64,000 nt of DNA, from contig CM057482.1 in assembly GCA_030035585.1 (NCBI GenBank), positions 14,123,001 through 14,187,000 on the forward strand, read 5' to 3'. The position numbers were made by a program, and so were the translations under genes. A model generated the notes under the pieces. That model saw only the letters and a list, made by a program, of their open reading frames with translations, was not told the origin of the DNA and ran no database searches. This DNA comes from Dugong dugon. Its lineage: Eukaryota; Chordata; Mammalia; Sirenia; Dugongidae. Positions 30,758 through 41,189 of the stretch are shown piece by piece (the stretch's first letter is position 1; each line of letters starts with the position of its first letter).

Positions 30758-32978
30758 ACACATTTGTGGAAAGGGGCTATGGAAAAGTTCAGTATCATTG
30801 GTCAGAACAAGGCCAGGGGCTGACTGCGGAACAGACCATCCATTGCTCATATGCAAGTTCAAGTTGAAGCTGAAGAAAATTAGAACAAGCCCACGAGAGC
30901 CAAAGTACAACCTTGAGTATATCCCACCTGAATTTAGAGACTGTCTCAAGAATAGATTTGACACGTTGAACACTAATGACCGAAGACCAGATGAGTTGTG
31001 GAATAGCATCAAGGACATCATACATGAAGAAAGCAAGAGGTCATTAAAAAGACAGGAAAGAAAGAAAAGACCTAAATGAATGTCAGAAGAGATACTGAAA
31101 CTTGCTCTTGAATGTCGAGTAGCTAAAGCAAAAGGAAGAAATGATGAAGTAAAAGAACTGAACAGAAGATTTCAAAGGGCCACTTGAGAAGACAAAGTAA
31201 AGTGCAAAGAGCTGGAGATAGAAAACAAAAGTGAAGAACACGCTCAGTCGGCATTTCTCAAGCTGAAAGAACTGAAGAGAAAATTCAAACCTCGAGTTGC
31301 AATAGTGAAGGATTCTGTGGGAAAAATATTAAACAACGCAGGAAACATCAAAAGAAGATGGAAGGAATACAGAGTCACGCTACCAAAAAGAACTGGTCGA
31401 CGTTCAGCCATTTCATGAGGTAGCATATGATCAGGAACCAATGGTACTGAAGAAAAAAGCCCGAGCTGCACTGAAGGCTTTGGCAAAAAACAAGCCTCCA
31501 GGAATTGACTGATTATCACTTGAGATGTTTCAACAAACAGATGCAGCGCTGGAAGTGCCCACTCCTCTATGCCAAGAAATTTGGAAGACAGCTACTTGGC
31601 CAACTGACTGGAAAAGATCCATATTTATGCCTATTCCCAAGAAAGGTGATCCAACCAAATGCAGAAATTATCGAACAATATCATTAATATCCCACACAAA
31701 TAAAATTTTGCTGAAGATCATTCAAAAGCGGCTGCAGCAGTACATAGACAGGGAACTTCCAGAAATTCAGGCTGGATTCAGAAGAGGACGTGGAACCAGG
31801 GATATCATTGCTGATGTGAGATGGACCCTGGCTGAAAGCAGAGAATACCAGAAAGATGTTTACCTGTGTTTTATTGACTGTGCAAAGCATTCGACTGTGT
31901 GGATCATAACAAATTATGGATAACATTGAGACGAAAGGGAATTGCAGAACACTTAATTGTGCTCATGAGGAACCTGTACATAGATCAAGAGGCAGTTGTT
32001 TGGACAGAACAAGGGGATACTGCGTGGTTTAAAGTCAGGAAAGGTGTGCGTCAGGGTTGTATCCTTTCACCATACCTATTCAATCTGTATGCTGAGCAAA
32101 TAATCCGAGAAACTGGACTATATGAAGAAGAAAGGGGCATCAGGATTGGAGGAAGACTCATTAACAACCTGCATTATGCAGATGACACAACCTTGCTTGC
32201 TGAAAAGTGAAGAGAACTTGAAGCACTTACTGATGAAGGTCAAAAAGACCACAGCCTTCAGTATGGATTACACTTCAACATAAAGAAAACAAAAATCCTC
32301 ACAATTGGACCAACAAGCAACATCATGATAAACAGAGAAAAGATTAAAGTTGTCAAGGCTTACATTTTACTTAACTACCCAATCAACGCCCATGGAAGCA
32401 GCAGTCAAGAAATCAAAAGACACATTGCATTGGGCAAATCTTCTGCAAAAGACCTCTTTAAAGTGTTGAAAAAGAAAGATGTCACCTTGAAGACTAAGGT
32501 GCGCCTGACGCAAGCCATGGTGTCTTCAATCTTCTCATATGCATACGAAAGCTGGACAATGAATAAGGAAGACCGACGAAGAATTGACACCTTTGGATTT
32601 TGGTGATGGCAAAGAATATTGAGTATACCATGGACTAAGAATGAGCAAATCTGTCTTGGAAGAAGTACAACCAGAATGCTCCTTAAAAGGAAGGATGGCG
32701 AGACTATGTCTTACATACTTGGGACATGTTGTCAAGAGGGATCAGTCCCTGGAGAAGGACATCATGCTTGGTAAAGTACAAGATCAGCGTGAAAGAGGAA
32801 GCCCCTCAGTGAGATGGCTTTACACCGTGGCTGCAACAATGGGCTCAAGCATAACAACAATTGTGAGCATGGCGCAGGACCAGGCAGTGTTTCGTTCTGT
32901 AGTACACAGGGTGGCTATGAGTTGAAACCGATTCGACAGCACCTAACAACAACAACAGCAACAACAACAACAACACAA
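30758..32978 (+). repeat. RTE (BovB-like) LINE, 2.2 kb, 5'-truncated
   Basis: A non-LTR retrotransposon that normally encodes an apurinic endonuclease and a reverse transcriptase in one ORF. Here only the end of the endonuclease remains (GADCGTDHPLL at about 30822-30854). Reverse transcriptase follows in pieces: AGFRRGRGTRD near 31770, FIDC at about 31869, GVRQGCILSPYLFNLYAEQ near 32046 and the catalytic YADD at 32175-32186, which is intact. The reading frame is broken by stops (for example at 31077-31079 and after 32207) and by a one-base loss inside the conserved KAFDCVDHNKL motif near 31885. It ends in a (CAA)n tail at 32944-32975. AATTAGTAA before and AATAGTAATAA after may be the target duplication. 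It is a pseudogene-like dead copy, the longest of six in the window and a plausible relative of the mobiliser of local SINEs. Confidence 0.95.
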
Positions 32979-33094
32979 TAATAGTAATAAAAAGCAGAAC
33001 ATCAGAGTCTTTAAAAGGCATTGTTCACAAGGTCTCCCCCAGCCTGGAACTAATATGAGGAACGCCTATCTCTAGGACCTAAAACCGACATGGA

Positions 33095-33200
33095 ATGTAT
33101 CTCAAATTTTAGGTGGCCATTTGAATCACCTGAGGAGCTTTATAAGCATGCAGACCCACAAGTTCCTGAAGTCCACCCTCAAAGATTCTGTATCAGTAGA
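33095..33200 (+). repeat. MER5-like remnant
   Basis: CATTTGAATCACCTGAGGAGC, TTTATAAGCATGCAGACCC and AGATTCTGTATCAGTAG follow the MER5 layout. Confidence 0.55.
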
Positions 33201-33208
33201 TCTAGAGT

Positions 33209-33417
33209 TAAGGAGCCCTGGTGATGCAATGGTTAAGCACTCAGCTGCTAACCGAAAGGTTGGCCTTTCAAATCCACCCAGCAGCTCCGAAGGAGAAAGA
33301 CCTGGCCATCTGCTCCTGTAAAGACTACAGCCTAGAAAACCCGGCGGGGCAGTTATGCTCTGTCACATGGGGTCACTATGATTTGAAAATTGACTCAAGG
33401 CACCAAATAACAACAGA
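33209..33417 (+). repeat. AfroSINE, type C, with RTE-like tail
   Basis: GGAGCCCTGGTGATGCAATGG head, TCTGCTCCTGTAAAGACTAC block, and a 3' end GGCACCAAATAACAACAG that resembles the RTE tail. Flanks AGATCTAGAGTT and AGATCTGAGGT look like a target duplication. Confidence 0.92.
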
Positions 33418-33614
33418 AGATCTGAGGTGACCAGGGATCTCTGTTTAAGCTCCAGTGCTAGGTGCTGAGGGCCACAGCTGCCCAGACTCTGGGGCATCAC
33501 AGGACAAGCAGCAGTGTACCCAGGGCCCTTCCTCCACTGCACTTGGCTATTCCTGGTTGCTTGCATTGGGTGCCTAGAGCATGACATTGCCATGGGTGAA
33601 GATACCCCAGGTAG

Positions 33615-33940
33615 AGTCAGTCAGTCTGTCTTGGAAGAAGTACAGCCAGAATGCTCCATAGAAGCAAAGATGGCGAAACTTCGTCTCACATACTTGGGAC
33701 GTTATCAGGAGGGACCAATCCCTGGAGGAGGACATCATGCTTAGTAAAGTAGAGGGTCAGCGAAAAAGAGGAAGATCCTAAACAAGATGGATGGACAGAG
33801 TGGCTGCAACAATGGGCTCAAGCATAACAACGATTGTGAGGATGGCGCAGGACCAGGCAGTGTTTTGTTCTGTTGTACATAGGGTCGCTATGAGTTGGAA
33901 CAGACTCAATGGCACCTAACAACAGTAACAACAACAATCA
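33615..33940 (+). repeat. RTE LINE 3' end
   Basis: Homologous to 32645-32975: GTCTTGGAAGAAGTACAGCC, GAGGACATCATGCTTAGTAAAG, CAATGGGCTCAAGCATAAC, GGCACCTAACAACAG. It is 5'-truncated to about 325 bp and has stops in all frames. Confidence 0.92.
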
Positions 33941-34094
33941 ATCCACCAAACTTGAAACTTTGCCACATTCTCTTTCATGCAACTTCTGCATCTAGGACCA
34001 GTGCAAACGTTTCCTCAGGTAATTTTTTTTTTTTTTTAAGCTCGGTTCGTTGAGGTATAATTTACATGTAATAAAAGTCACCCTATTTGAAAAC

Positions 34095-34215
34095 AGATAA
34101 GGGTGATGGTTGCATAACATGATGAACACAATCAGTGTCACTGAATTGTACATGTGAAGAGTGTCAAAATGGCAAGTGTTTGGTTACATATATATTTACT
34201 ACAATAAAAAAAAAT
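34095..34215 (+). repeat. Sense L1 3' end nested in antisense L1
   Basis: GGGTGATGGTTGCATAACATG, CACTGAATTGTACATGTG and CTACAATAAAAAAAAA are an old L1 3' terminus with poly(A), opposite in orientation to the surrounding L1. Confidence 0.6.
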
Positions 34216-34298
34216 TTAAGCCACCGTTTTAGCGTATAGTTCTGAGTTTTGACAAATGCATACAGTCATGTAACCATTACCACAATCACAATATTTCC

Positions 34299-34483
34299 CT
34301 TTCCAAAAAACAAAAAACAAAAACCAAACCCATTGCTGTAAAGTCAATTCCAGCGCACTGAAGTGACCCTATAGGTTAGAGTAGAACTTCCCCCTAGGGT
34401 TTCCAAGGAGCGGCTGGTGGATTCAAACTGCCAACCTTTTGGTTAGCAGCTGAGCTCTTAACCACTATGCCAGGAAGGCTCCT
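34299..34483 (-). repeat. AfroSINE, type A, nested in L1
   Basis: Tail AAAAACAAAAACCAAACCC, junction TTTCCAAGGAGCGGCTGG, right end GGAAGGCTCC. Flanks TTTCCCTTTCC and TTTCCATTTCC are a near-perfect target duplication. Confidence 0.93.
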
Positions 34484-34770
34484 TTCCATTTCCATCACCC
34501 CCCAGATTCCCTCCTGCCTCTTTGCAGTCTGCTCCTCCTCCCACCTCCAGTCCCTGCCACCACTGCTCTGTCTTCTGTCCTTACAGTTGTGTCTTTCCCA
34601 GAACATCATATAAATGGAGTTGTGTAGTAGGTGGCCTTTTGTCGCTGGCTTCTTTCGCTTAACATAATGCTCCTGAGGTTCATCCATGTTGCGTGTTGCA
34701 TGCATCAGTAGTTCGTTCCTTTTTATTGAGTAGCATTCTATGGCATGGATGCACCATAGTTTATCTTCTT

Positions 34771-34962
34771 GCTGTCGTTGTTGCTGGGTGCCATCCAGTC
34801 GATTTCGACTCATAGCCACCCCATGTGACAGAGTAGAACTGCCAAATAGGGTTTTCTAGTTGTAATCTTTATGCAAGCAGGTGGCCAGGTCTTTCTCCTG
34901 CAGAGCTCCTGGTAGGTTCGAATCACCAACCTTTTGGTTAGCAGCTGAATACTTAACTGTCT
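34771..34962 (-). repeat. AfroSINE, type C, with GTTGTTG tail
   Basis: Starts GTCGTTGTTGCTGGGTGCC, the complement of an RTE-like CACCTAACAACAAC tail, and contains TGTAATCTTTATGCAAGCAG. The tRNA-like head is cut at the right end. Confidence 0.88.
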
Positions 34963-35114
34963 TGGGGTAAATTTAATTGTCCCAGAAATGCTATCAGGAA
35001 AGAAATGGAATTTGTTTGATTTACACATAGATCTTTATGTATTGGCTGCTTCAAAAGTCAAAGTAGACTTATTCATTCGGCAGTCTTTTTTAAAAATTGC
35101 CTACTACGTGCCTT

Positions 35115-35333
35115 TGGAGTCCCTGGATGGCACAAATGGTTAAGCTCTCGACTATTAACTGGAAGGTTGACTGTTTGAACTCATCCAGAGGCACCTCAGA
35201 ATAAAGGCCCAGTAATCTGCTTCTGCATGCTCACAGCCATTGAAAACCTTGTGGAGCACAGTTCTACTCTGCACACATAAGGTCACTGAGTTGGAATCAA
35301 CTCGACCGTAACTGGTTTTTGTTTGTTTGTTTT
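35115..35333 (+). repeat. AfroSINE, type B
   Basis: GGAGTCCCTGGATGGCAC head through CCATTGAAAACCTTGTGG to CTCGACCGTAACTGG and a TTTTTGTTTGTTTG tail. Worn flanking repeats TACGTGCCTTT / TACATGCCTCT. Confidence 0.92.
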
Positions 35334-35339
35334 GGTACA

Positions 35340-35654
35340 TGCCTCTACCAGGGTACATAGGTCAAGTGCTTACAGGGCTCAGACAAAGAACCGCAGTGAG
35401 GGAGGTGGCTTGGGCCTAATCAGCACCCCCACTCCTCTTCTGAAGGGGCAGCAACAGGAATGTGGGCCCAGAATGACCAGGTCCTCCGATTCTGGGTTTT
35501 TTAAGAGAAGAAAATATTTGGATTTTCATGTGAAGTATCCTGCTTTTTTTAATGTTGGCAACTAATTCAGAACATGTTTAATCACTGTGCTGGGCCCTGA
35601 GCCCCCATCCGTGGACAGATGGAGACCGTGGCTTCCTGTCTCATGACCTCTGGC
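35340..35654. other. Unique sequence
   Basis: No repeat or gene recognised. Confidence 0.4.
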
Positions 35655-35990
35655 TTCTGCTGTGCTAAGTGCTGGGGATGTAAAGAGGCAGAGTCTTGCC
35701 CTGGAGTACATCATATACTAGTGGGAGAAACCAGGCCTGTAGAGCAGTAAGTACACTGCATGGTGAGGCTCCGTGAGTAGAGCATAGGCTGTTTTGAGAA
35801 GACAGTACCGTACAAGTAACGTCCCTAGGACCATCAGGAAAGGCGCCATGATGAGGTGACCTCAAGGTGGGCCTCGATGAATGAGTCAGTGTCCCCCTGA
35901 GGGATGTGCCATCCAAGAGGACCAGCATGGACATGGAAGAGCCTGGTCCTGCAGAGAGTAGCAGGCTAGAGACTGTGGGTAGGCACTTCA
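35655..35990 (-). repeat. L2 LINE 3' fragment
   Basis: GTGCTAAGTGCTGGGGATG, AAGAGGCAGAGTCTTGCCC, and further on GATGAGGTGACCTCAAGGTGG and GGAAGAGCCTGGTCC follow reversed L2. Confidence 0.6.
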
Positions 35991-36661
35991 GGCTCAAAGT
36001 TTGATTCATTAGAAATTCCTTTCATGAACTTGACTCTGAGATGCTACATTGTCAAACCAGGAAGTCTGTGCTGACCCTGGATTGTTTGGCTCTTGTAACA
36101 TACTCTTCCGAAGGCCCAGCCGTCTATTGTCCTGGAAGTCTTGCTATGCTGTTTGGTGGAAGAGTTGTGGCTTTATCTCAAGCAGCTCACCTTCCCCTTG
36201 GAGGCCCAGGGCTCTGAGCTCTCCGCCCCCTGCCCCCCACCAGATGCACTTGGCGGATGTGAAGGTGCGCAAGGGCCTTGCAAGTAAAATCATCAAAGCC
36301 AAGCTCCCTGGGAAGGATAGAAGACCAAATTCCACAAAAATGTAAATAACCAATAATAGCAGCAATCACCAGGGAGTTAGAATTATGCCACTAAGTCTAC
36401 AGGATGGGGAATTTTAAGATCACGCCAGACTCCCGTAAGTGTTCCGAACGTACTCTGGCTGCATGTTGGGTGGGGTCTCGCGCCATGAGTGATGTAGTGA
36501 AGACTGGGTTGAGTTTTGCTCCTTGGCATCCCTGGTAGTTTCTGGGAGAGGAGTGGAGTGGACAGAAGGGAGAAGGCAGCGGCCTTCATGATACAGGGCA
36601 CCTGGTCTTTGAGTGAGGGGAAGAGGTAGCAAGACAGAGCGAGGGGCCCCACAGGAATCAC
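35991..36661. other. Unique sequence
   Basis: No repeat recognised. Short open frames on both strands look spurious. Confidence 0.4.
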
Positions 36662-36790
36662 TGCCTTCAGAGCAGTGGCTCTTAGCTCTCACTGTGGGGA
36701 GCTTATAAACATGTAGGTGCTCGGGTCCCATCATCAACAATGCCATTTCGTTGGCTGGGAGCCTCCCAGGAGTCAGTACTTAAAGAAAAA
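36662..36790 (+). repeat. MER5-like remnant
   Basis: AGAGCAGTGGCTCTTAGCTC, GGGAGCTTATAAACATG and CAGGAGTCAGTACTT fit a worn MER5. Confidence 0.45.
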
Positions 36791-36819
36791 AATCTCCCTA
36801 TGTGAATTTAAGGTGCAGT

Positions 36820-37165
36820 AGGAGTCTCTGGGAGCCTTGGTGGCACAGTGGTTAAGAGCACAGCTGCTAACCAAAAGGTCAGCAGTTCGAATCCACCGGC
36901 AGCTCCTTAGAAACCCTATGGGGCAGTTCTGCTCTGTCCTATAGGGTCAGTGGCAACGGGTTAGGAGTCTCTGGGTGGTGCAAATGGTTAAGCGCTCGAC
37001 TACTATCCAAAAGGTTGATAGTTCAAACCCACCCAGAGATGCCTTGGAAGACAGGCCTGGCAATCTGCTTCCAAAAGGTCACAGCCTTGAAAACCCCTAT
37101 GGATCAGTTCTACTCTGCACACATGGGTTCACCATGAGTCAGAATCAACTCGACAGCAACTAACA
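36820..37165 (+). repeat. AfroSINE, type B, split by a younger SINE
   Basis: Its first 11 bases (GGAGTCTCTG...) are separated from the rest, which resumes at 36964 and runs GGTGGTGCAAATGG, CACCCAGAGATGCCTTGG, CGACAGCAACTAACAACAAC. The tail is RTE-like. The intruder is the SINE at 36831-36962. Confidence 0.93.
36831..36962 (+). repeat. AfroSINE, type A, nested in a type B head
   Basis: GGAGCCTTGGTGGCACAGTGG to GGTCAGTGGCAACGG. TAGGAGTCTCTG precedes it (36819-36830) and follows it (from 36962), a perfect 12-bp target duplication. Little diverged. It shows that type A was active after type B. Confidence 0.95.
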
Positions 37166-37392
37166 ACAACAGCAAAGGGCAGAGAAGCACTGCCCTAAAG
37201 AGTGGTCAGAGGGTCTGGTCAGAGGCTGAGGCCACAGCCCCAGACCCCAGACTCCACCTTGCTGCCAGTCTCACAGGGGAAGTCAAGGATTTGAAGAGCA
37301 GGTAGGAGGCCAGGTGCCATTCAGCCACTCAGCAATTAACTGAAGAAAGAGTGCAGTGGAGCCAGACTCCAGTCCCGCTACTTGCTAACTTC

Positions 37393-38178
37393 CAAGGAGC
37401 ACTCTGGCTATACTTCTTCCAAGACAGACTTGTTCTTTCTTCTGGCAGTCCATGGTACATTCAGTGTTCTTTGCCAGCACTGTAATTCAAAGGCATCAAT
37501 TCTTCGGTCTTCTTTATTCATTATCCAGCTTTCACAGGTACATGAGGCGATTGAAAGTATCATGGCTTGGGTCAGGCACACCTTAGTCCTCAGAGTGACA
37601 TCTTTGCTTTTCAACACTTTAAAGAGGTCTTTTGCAGCACATTTGCCCAGTGCAATATGTTGTTTGATTTTTTGACTACTGCTTCCATGGCCATTGATTG
37701 TGGACCCAAGTAAAAGGAAATCCTTGACAACTTCATGATGTTACTTATTGGTTCAGTTGTGAGGATTTTTGTTTTCTGTATGTTGAGGTGTAAGCCCTAC
37801 CGAAAGCTGTGGTCTTTGATCTTCATCAGTAAGTGCTTCAAGACCTCCTCACTTTCAGTAAGCAATGTTGTGTCACCTGCATAACACAGGTTGTTAATGA
37901 GTCTTCTTTCAGTCTTGATGCTACGTTCTTCTTCATGTAGTCTAGCTTCTCGGATTATTTGCTCAGCATACAGATTGAATAAGTACGGGGAAAGGATACA
38001 ATCCTGACTCACACCTTTCCTAACTTTAAACCATACAGTATCCCCTTGTTCTGTTCGAATGACTGCCTTTTGGTCTATGTACACATTCCTCATGAGCACA
38101 ATTAAATGTTCAGAAATTCCCATTCTTCGCAATGTTATCAGTAATTTATTATGATCCACACAAGTGAATGTTTTACAG
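37393..38178 (-). repeat. RTE LINE, internal fragment
   Basis: The minus strand encodes parts of the reverse transcriptase, including LLMRNVYIDQ, DCILSPYLFNLYAEQ and YAGD where the catalytic YADD should be. The usual 250-bp 3' end with its (CAA)n tail is missing, as is the 5' half, so both ends are gone. It overlaps by homology with 31900-32700. Confidence 0.93.
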
Positions 38179-38525
38179 TGTTCTAATGGTGTCTGGGGCA
38201 CTGAAAAAAATGGCATTTGTGCTTTATTTATTCAATTTTATTTTTAAATAAAATAAAGTTTATTTTTTACTTGTTGGTTTTACTTTATGTGTTTATTCAT
38301 TATTATTATTTTTACCCTGTTCTAGTCTCATATGGAGACTCAGAGATGACTAAGACCCTCCAGGAGTTTAGAGGCAAGGCCTGAACACGGGAAAGGGCAA
38401 CAGGCCAGGGCAACTTTCCCTAGTGCTGTGAGTGGTGTGATGGGACCTCCAAGTGTGGGTGGGATCCCCAAGAAGAAAGAGTGTGTTCGTGGTGAGTGGT
38501 CGGGGAGGTCTGTGTTTGGAGCGGG
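38179..38525. other. AT-rich then unique sequence
   Basis: 38220-38310 is very AT-rich. 38340-38520 may be a weak reversed L2. Nothing firm. Confidence 0.35.
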
Positions 38526-39035
38526 TGTCTTAGTCATCTAGGGCTGCTGTAACAGAAATAGCACAAGTGGATGGCTTTAACAAAGAGAAGTTTATTCTCT
38601 CACAGTCCAGTAGGCTACAAGTCCAGATTCAGGGCGTCAGCTCCAAGGGAATGCTTTCTCTGTCAGCTCTGGAGGAAGGTCCACGTCATCAATCTTCCCT
38701 TGGTCTGGGAGATTCTCTGTGCAGGAACTTAGGTCCAAAGGACGCGCTCTGCTCCTGGCACTGCTTTCTTGGTGGTACGAGGCTCCCCTGTGTCTCTGCT
38801 CACTTCTCTCTTTTATATCTCAAAAGAGATTGACTTAAGACGCTATCTAATCTAATCTTGTAGACCTCATCAGTATAACTGCCGCTAATCCATCTTATTA
38901 GATCATAGTGACAGAGTTTATAACACGTAAGGAAATTACATCAGATCACAAAATGGTACACAGTCATACAACACTGGGAATCATGACCCAGTCAAGTTGA
39001 CAGATATTTTGGGGGGACACCATTTAATCCAGGAC
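38526..39035 (-). repeat. MaLR solo LTR (fossil), subfamily 1
   Basis: TGTCTTAGTCATCTAGGGC at the left and the GGGGGGACACCATTTAATCC end at the right are reversed MaLR LTR termini. GCGGG and GGGGG flank it. It shares subfamily features with the LTR at 48995 (CTTCCCTTGGTCTGGGAG, GGTCCAAA). Solo LTR, no coding remains, probably of placental age. Confidence 0.88.
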
Positions 39036-39062
39036 GGGGGGCAAGGACTGTGCCAGAGATGC

Positions 39063-39381
39063 TGTCTTAGTCTCCCAGGCAGGGCCATGTTCTTCCAATG
39101 GCTCTAGGAGAAGATCCTTTCTTGTCTCTCTCAGCTTCTGGTAGCCCCAGGTGTTCCTTGGCGTGTAGATGCATCTTCCCATGGCCATCTGCCCCACGTG
39201 TGTTTCTCCATGTCTCTTGTCCTCTTTTATGAGGACACCAGCCATATTGGATTAGGGCCCACTCCACTCATGTAACTGATAACATCTTCAAAGATCCTAT
39301 TTTCAAACAAGGTCACGTTCTCATACCAGAGGTTAGGACTTCAATATATCTTTCTTGGGGGACACAGTTCAATCCATAACA
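39063..39381 (-). repeat. MaLR solo LTR (fossil), shortened
   Basis: TGTCTTAGTCTCCCAGGC to CACAGTTCAATCCATAACA. It is about 100-200 bp shorter than its relatives and lies 27 bp from the previous LTR, in the same orientation. Solo and non-coding. Confidence 0.8.
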
Positions 39382-39735
39382 GGGTCTTTGGTGGTTCTGT
39401 GGTAGAATTCTCACCTTCTATGCAGGAAACCCAGGTTCAATTCTCAGCCAATACACTCCATGTGCAACCACTACCTGTCTGTCAGTGGAGGCTTGTGTAT
39501 TGCTATGATGCTGAACAGTTTTCAGTGGAGCTTCCAGACTAAGATGGAGTAGGAAGAAAGGCGTGGTGATCTGCTTCTGAAAATCAGCCAGTGAAAACCC
39601 TATGGATCACAACAATCCAGTCCTCAGTTGATCATGGGGATGGAGCAGGACCAGACAGTGTTTTCTTCCATTGTGCATGGGGTTGTCATGAGTTGGGGGC
39701 CAACTGGTTGGCAGGTAACAATAACAACAACATTC
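39382..39735 (+). repeat. tRNA-Gly-headed SINE with RTE-like tail
   Basis: The first ~75 bases resemble tRNA-Gly(GCC): A-box-like TGGTTCTGTGGT (39392-39403), TAGAATTCTCACC, B-box GGTTCAATTCT (39434-39444), AGCCAATAC. A unique body follows. The last ~110 bases (GGGGATGGAGCAGGACCAG, GTGCATGGGGTTGTCATG, GTAACAATAACAACAAC) match the 3' end of the local RTE LINE. It starts at the last base of the preceding LTR. The head is diverged, so I do not call a tRNA gene. Confidence 0.85.
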
Positions 39736-40020
39736 AGTTCATGGCAGATGGGTAGGATTTCAGGGCACAGGGAGAAGAGGGCAGGTGTGCTCTTGGGCTG
39801 CTTTTTGGAGAGTTGGGAAGGTGGGGGTAACTAGTACCTAAAACAAGGAGGAGAGTTTGGCCGAAATATAAGGCATTAGCAGGAGAGGAGACCCCAAATG
39901 ATGCTTTAGTGAGAGGCACTGTGATAACTTACAGGGCTGGGTGGGATGACGTGAGCAGTGAGTGTGTAGGAGGGACAGGGGCCTGGAGAGACCTTGGCTG
40001 AGCCCAGCATGAGGGAATAA
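39736..40020 (-). repeat. Weak L2-like remnant
   Basis: GGGTAGGATTTCAGGGCAC and GGAGAGACCTTGGCTGAGCC faintly follow reversed L2. Low confidence. Confidence 0.3.
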
Positions 40021-40269
40021 CTGGGTGTTGGTTGAAGCCAGGACAGGGGAAGGAAGTGTGGCCCAAGGTGTGAAGCTACCCTTCCTTCTGGCAAGGACAG
40101 AGTCCTTGTTGATAGTGGGAGAGGGTGGGAGTCATCCGCATGGTCTGTCTGCATTCAGCTGGTGCCTTCACTTTGTTCCCTCTCCAGGGCAACCTCAGAG
40201 TCTCACCAGCCACACAGCTCCTCTGCTATGACAAGGTCACAGAAAAGAGAAGCCCACATGGGTGGGAGC

Positions 40270-40575
40270 TATATACAGCCCATTCATTCACATATTCACT
40301 CAACAAACATTCATTAAGCCTGTCCTCTGTGTAAGGTCCTACTGAGGATACAGATCCTGTAGACATAGTCCTCGTGCTCCAGAAGCCTATCGCCACAGAG
40401 ACATTTGGCTTCTTTGTGTTGTGAATCTAAAACAAGGCAGGCGTGGTATGGCTTGGCTGGACTTGTAAAGTGTTCCAGAAGCAGAGGGGAGGAAGGGGTT
40501 GATCTGAGTGGGAGATCTAGAAAGGCTTCCTGGAAGAAGTGGCATTTGCACTGGGCCTTGGATTGTATTAGGAGG
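40270..40575 (-). repeat. L2 LINE 3' end
   Basis: CATTCATTCACATATTCACTC, AACAAACATTCATTAAGCC, then AAAGGCTTCCTGGAAGAAGTGG and GGCCTTGGATTGTATTAGG follow reversed L2. Confidence 0.75.
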
Positions 40576-40728
40576 CTCAGTTATCATTTGCTGAGTTGAA
40601 TCTTACAGGGGCAGCCTTGTCTCCCTCTGCCTGCTTCTCTAGCCTCATAGGCCCCCAGGCTCACAGGGTAGTCTCCGTCCTTCCCCCACACACCCGGGCA
40701 TCCCCCCGCCTCCAGGCCGCCCCTTATG

Positions 40729-40930
40729 GTTGTTGTTAGTTGCCACAAAGTCAATTCTGACTCATGGCCACGCCATGTGTGCAGAGTAGAATTGTTTCAT
40801 AGGGTTTTCAAGGAAGTGACCTTTCGGAAGCAGATCGCCACGCCTGTCTCTTGAGGAGCCTCTGGATGGGTTAGGACCACTAGCCTTTCAGTTAGTATTC
40901 AAGTGCTTAATAGTTTTCACCACCCAGGTT
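40729..40930 (-). repeat. AfroSINE with GTTGTTGTTAG tail
   Basis: GGTTGTTGTTAGTTGCC start is a reversed RTE-like tail. The body CTTTCGGAAGCAGATCGCC and GAGCCTCTGGATGGG mixes type B and C features. The head is worn. Confidence 0.88.
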
Positions 40931-41189
40931 GATTTGCTGTGCATCTCATGTACCAGTCCAGTGAGGTTCTGTGCTAATCGAGTTACCCATTCTCCCCTGC
41001 GTATCCGAAGTCATCCCTCTCTGCTCCCAAATTGGAAACTGGGTAGGAAGCCTTTTCTAGAGTGCCACCACTCTCCCCTACCATGAACAAAACGCACGGG
41101 AGAGAGAGAGAAAGACAAAGAAGGGGCAGCTTTGCGTATATTAGTGATAGTGATGATCACCATTCAACAATAATGACAATTAATATAAT

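Larger units (their letters stand above)
34041..34770 (-). repeat. L1 LINE 3' region with nested insertions
   Basis: GTTGAGGTATAATTTACATG at the left and CATTCTATGGCATGGATGCACC at the right are reversed L1M ORF2/3' UTR phrases. The copy is interrupted by a sense-oriented L1 3' end at about 34095-34215 and by an AfroSINE at 34299-34483. Non-coding. Confidence 0.75.

Noticed and set aside
32941-32990. CRISPR-like or tandem array at the CAA-rich tract
   Set aside because: It is the simple (CAA)n tail of the RTE LINE. No spacers or direct repeats.
39383-39456. A tRNA-Gly gene
   Set aside because: The head resembles tRNA-Gly but has several mismatches in the stems and is attached to a SINE body with an RTE tail, so it is a SINE head.
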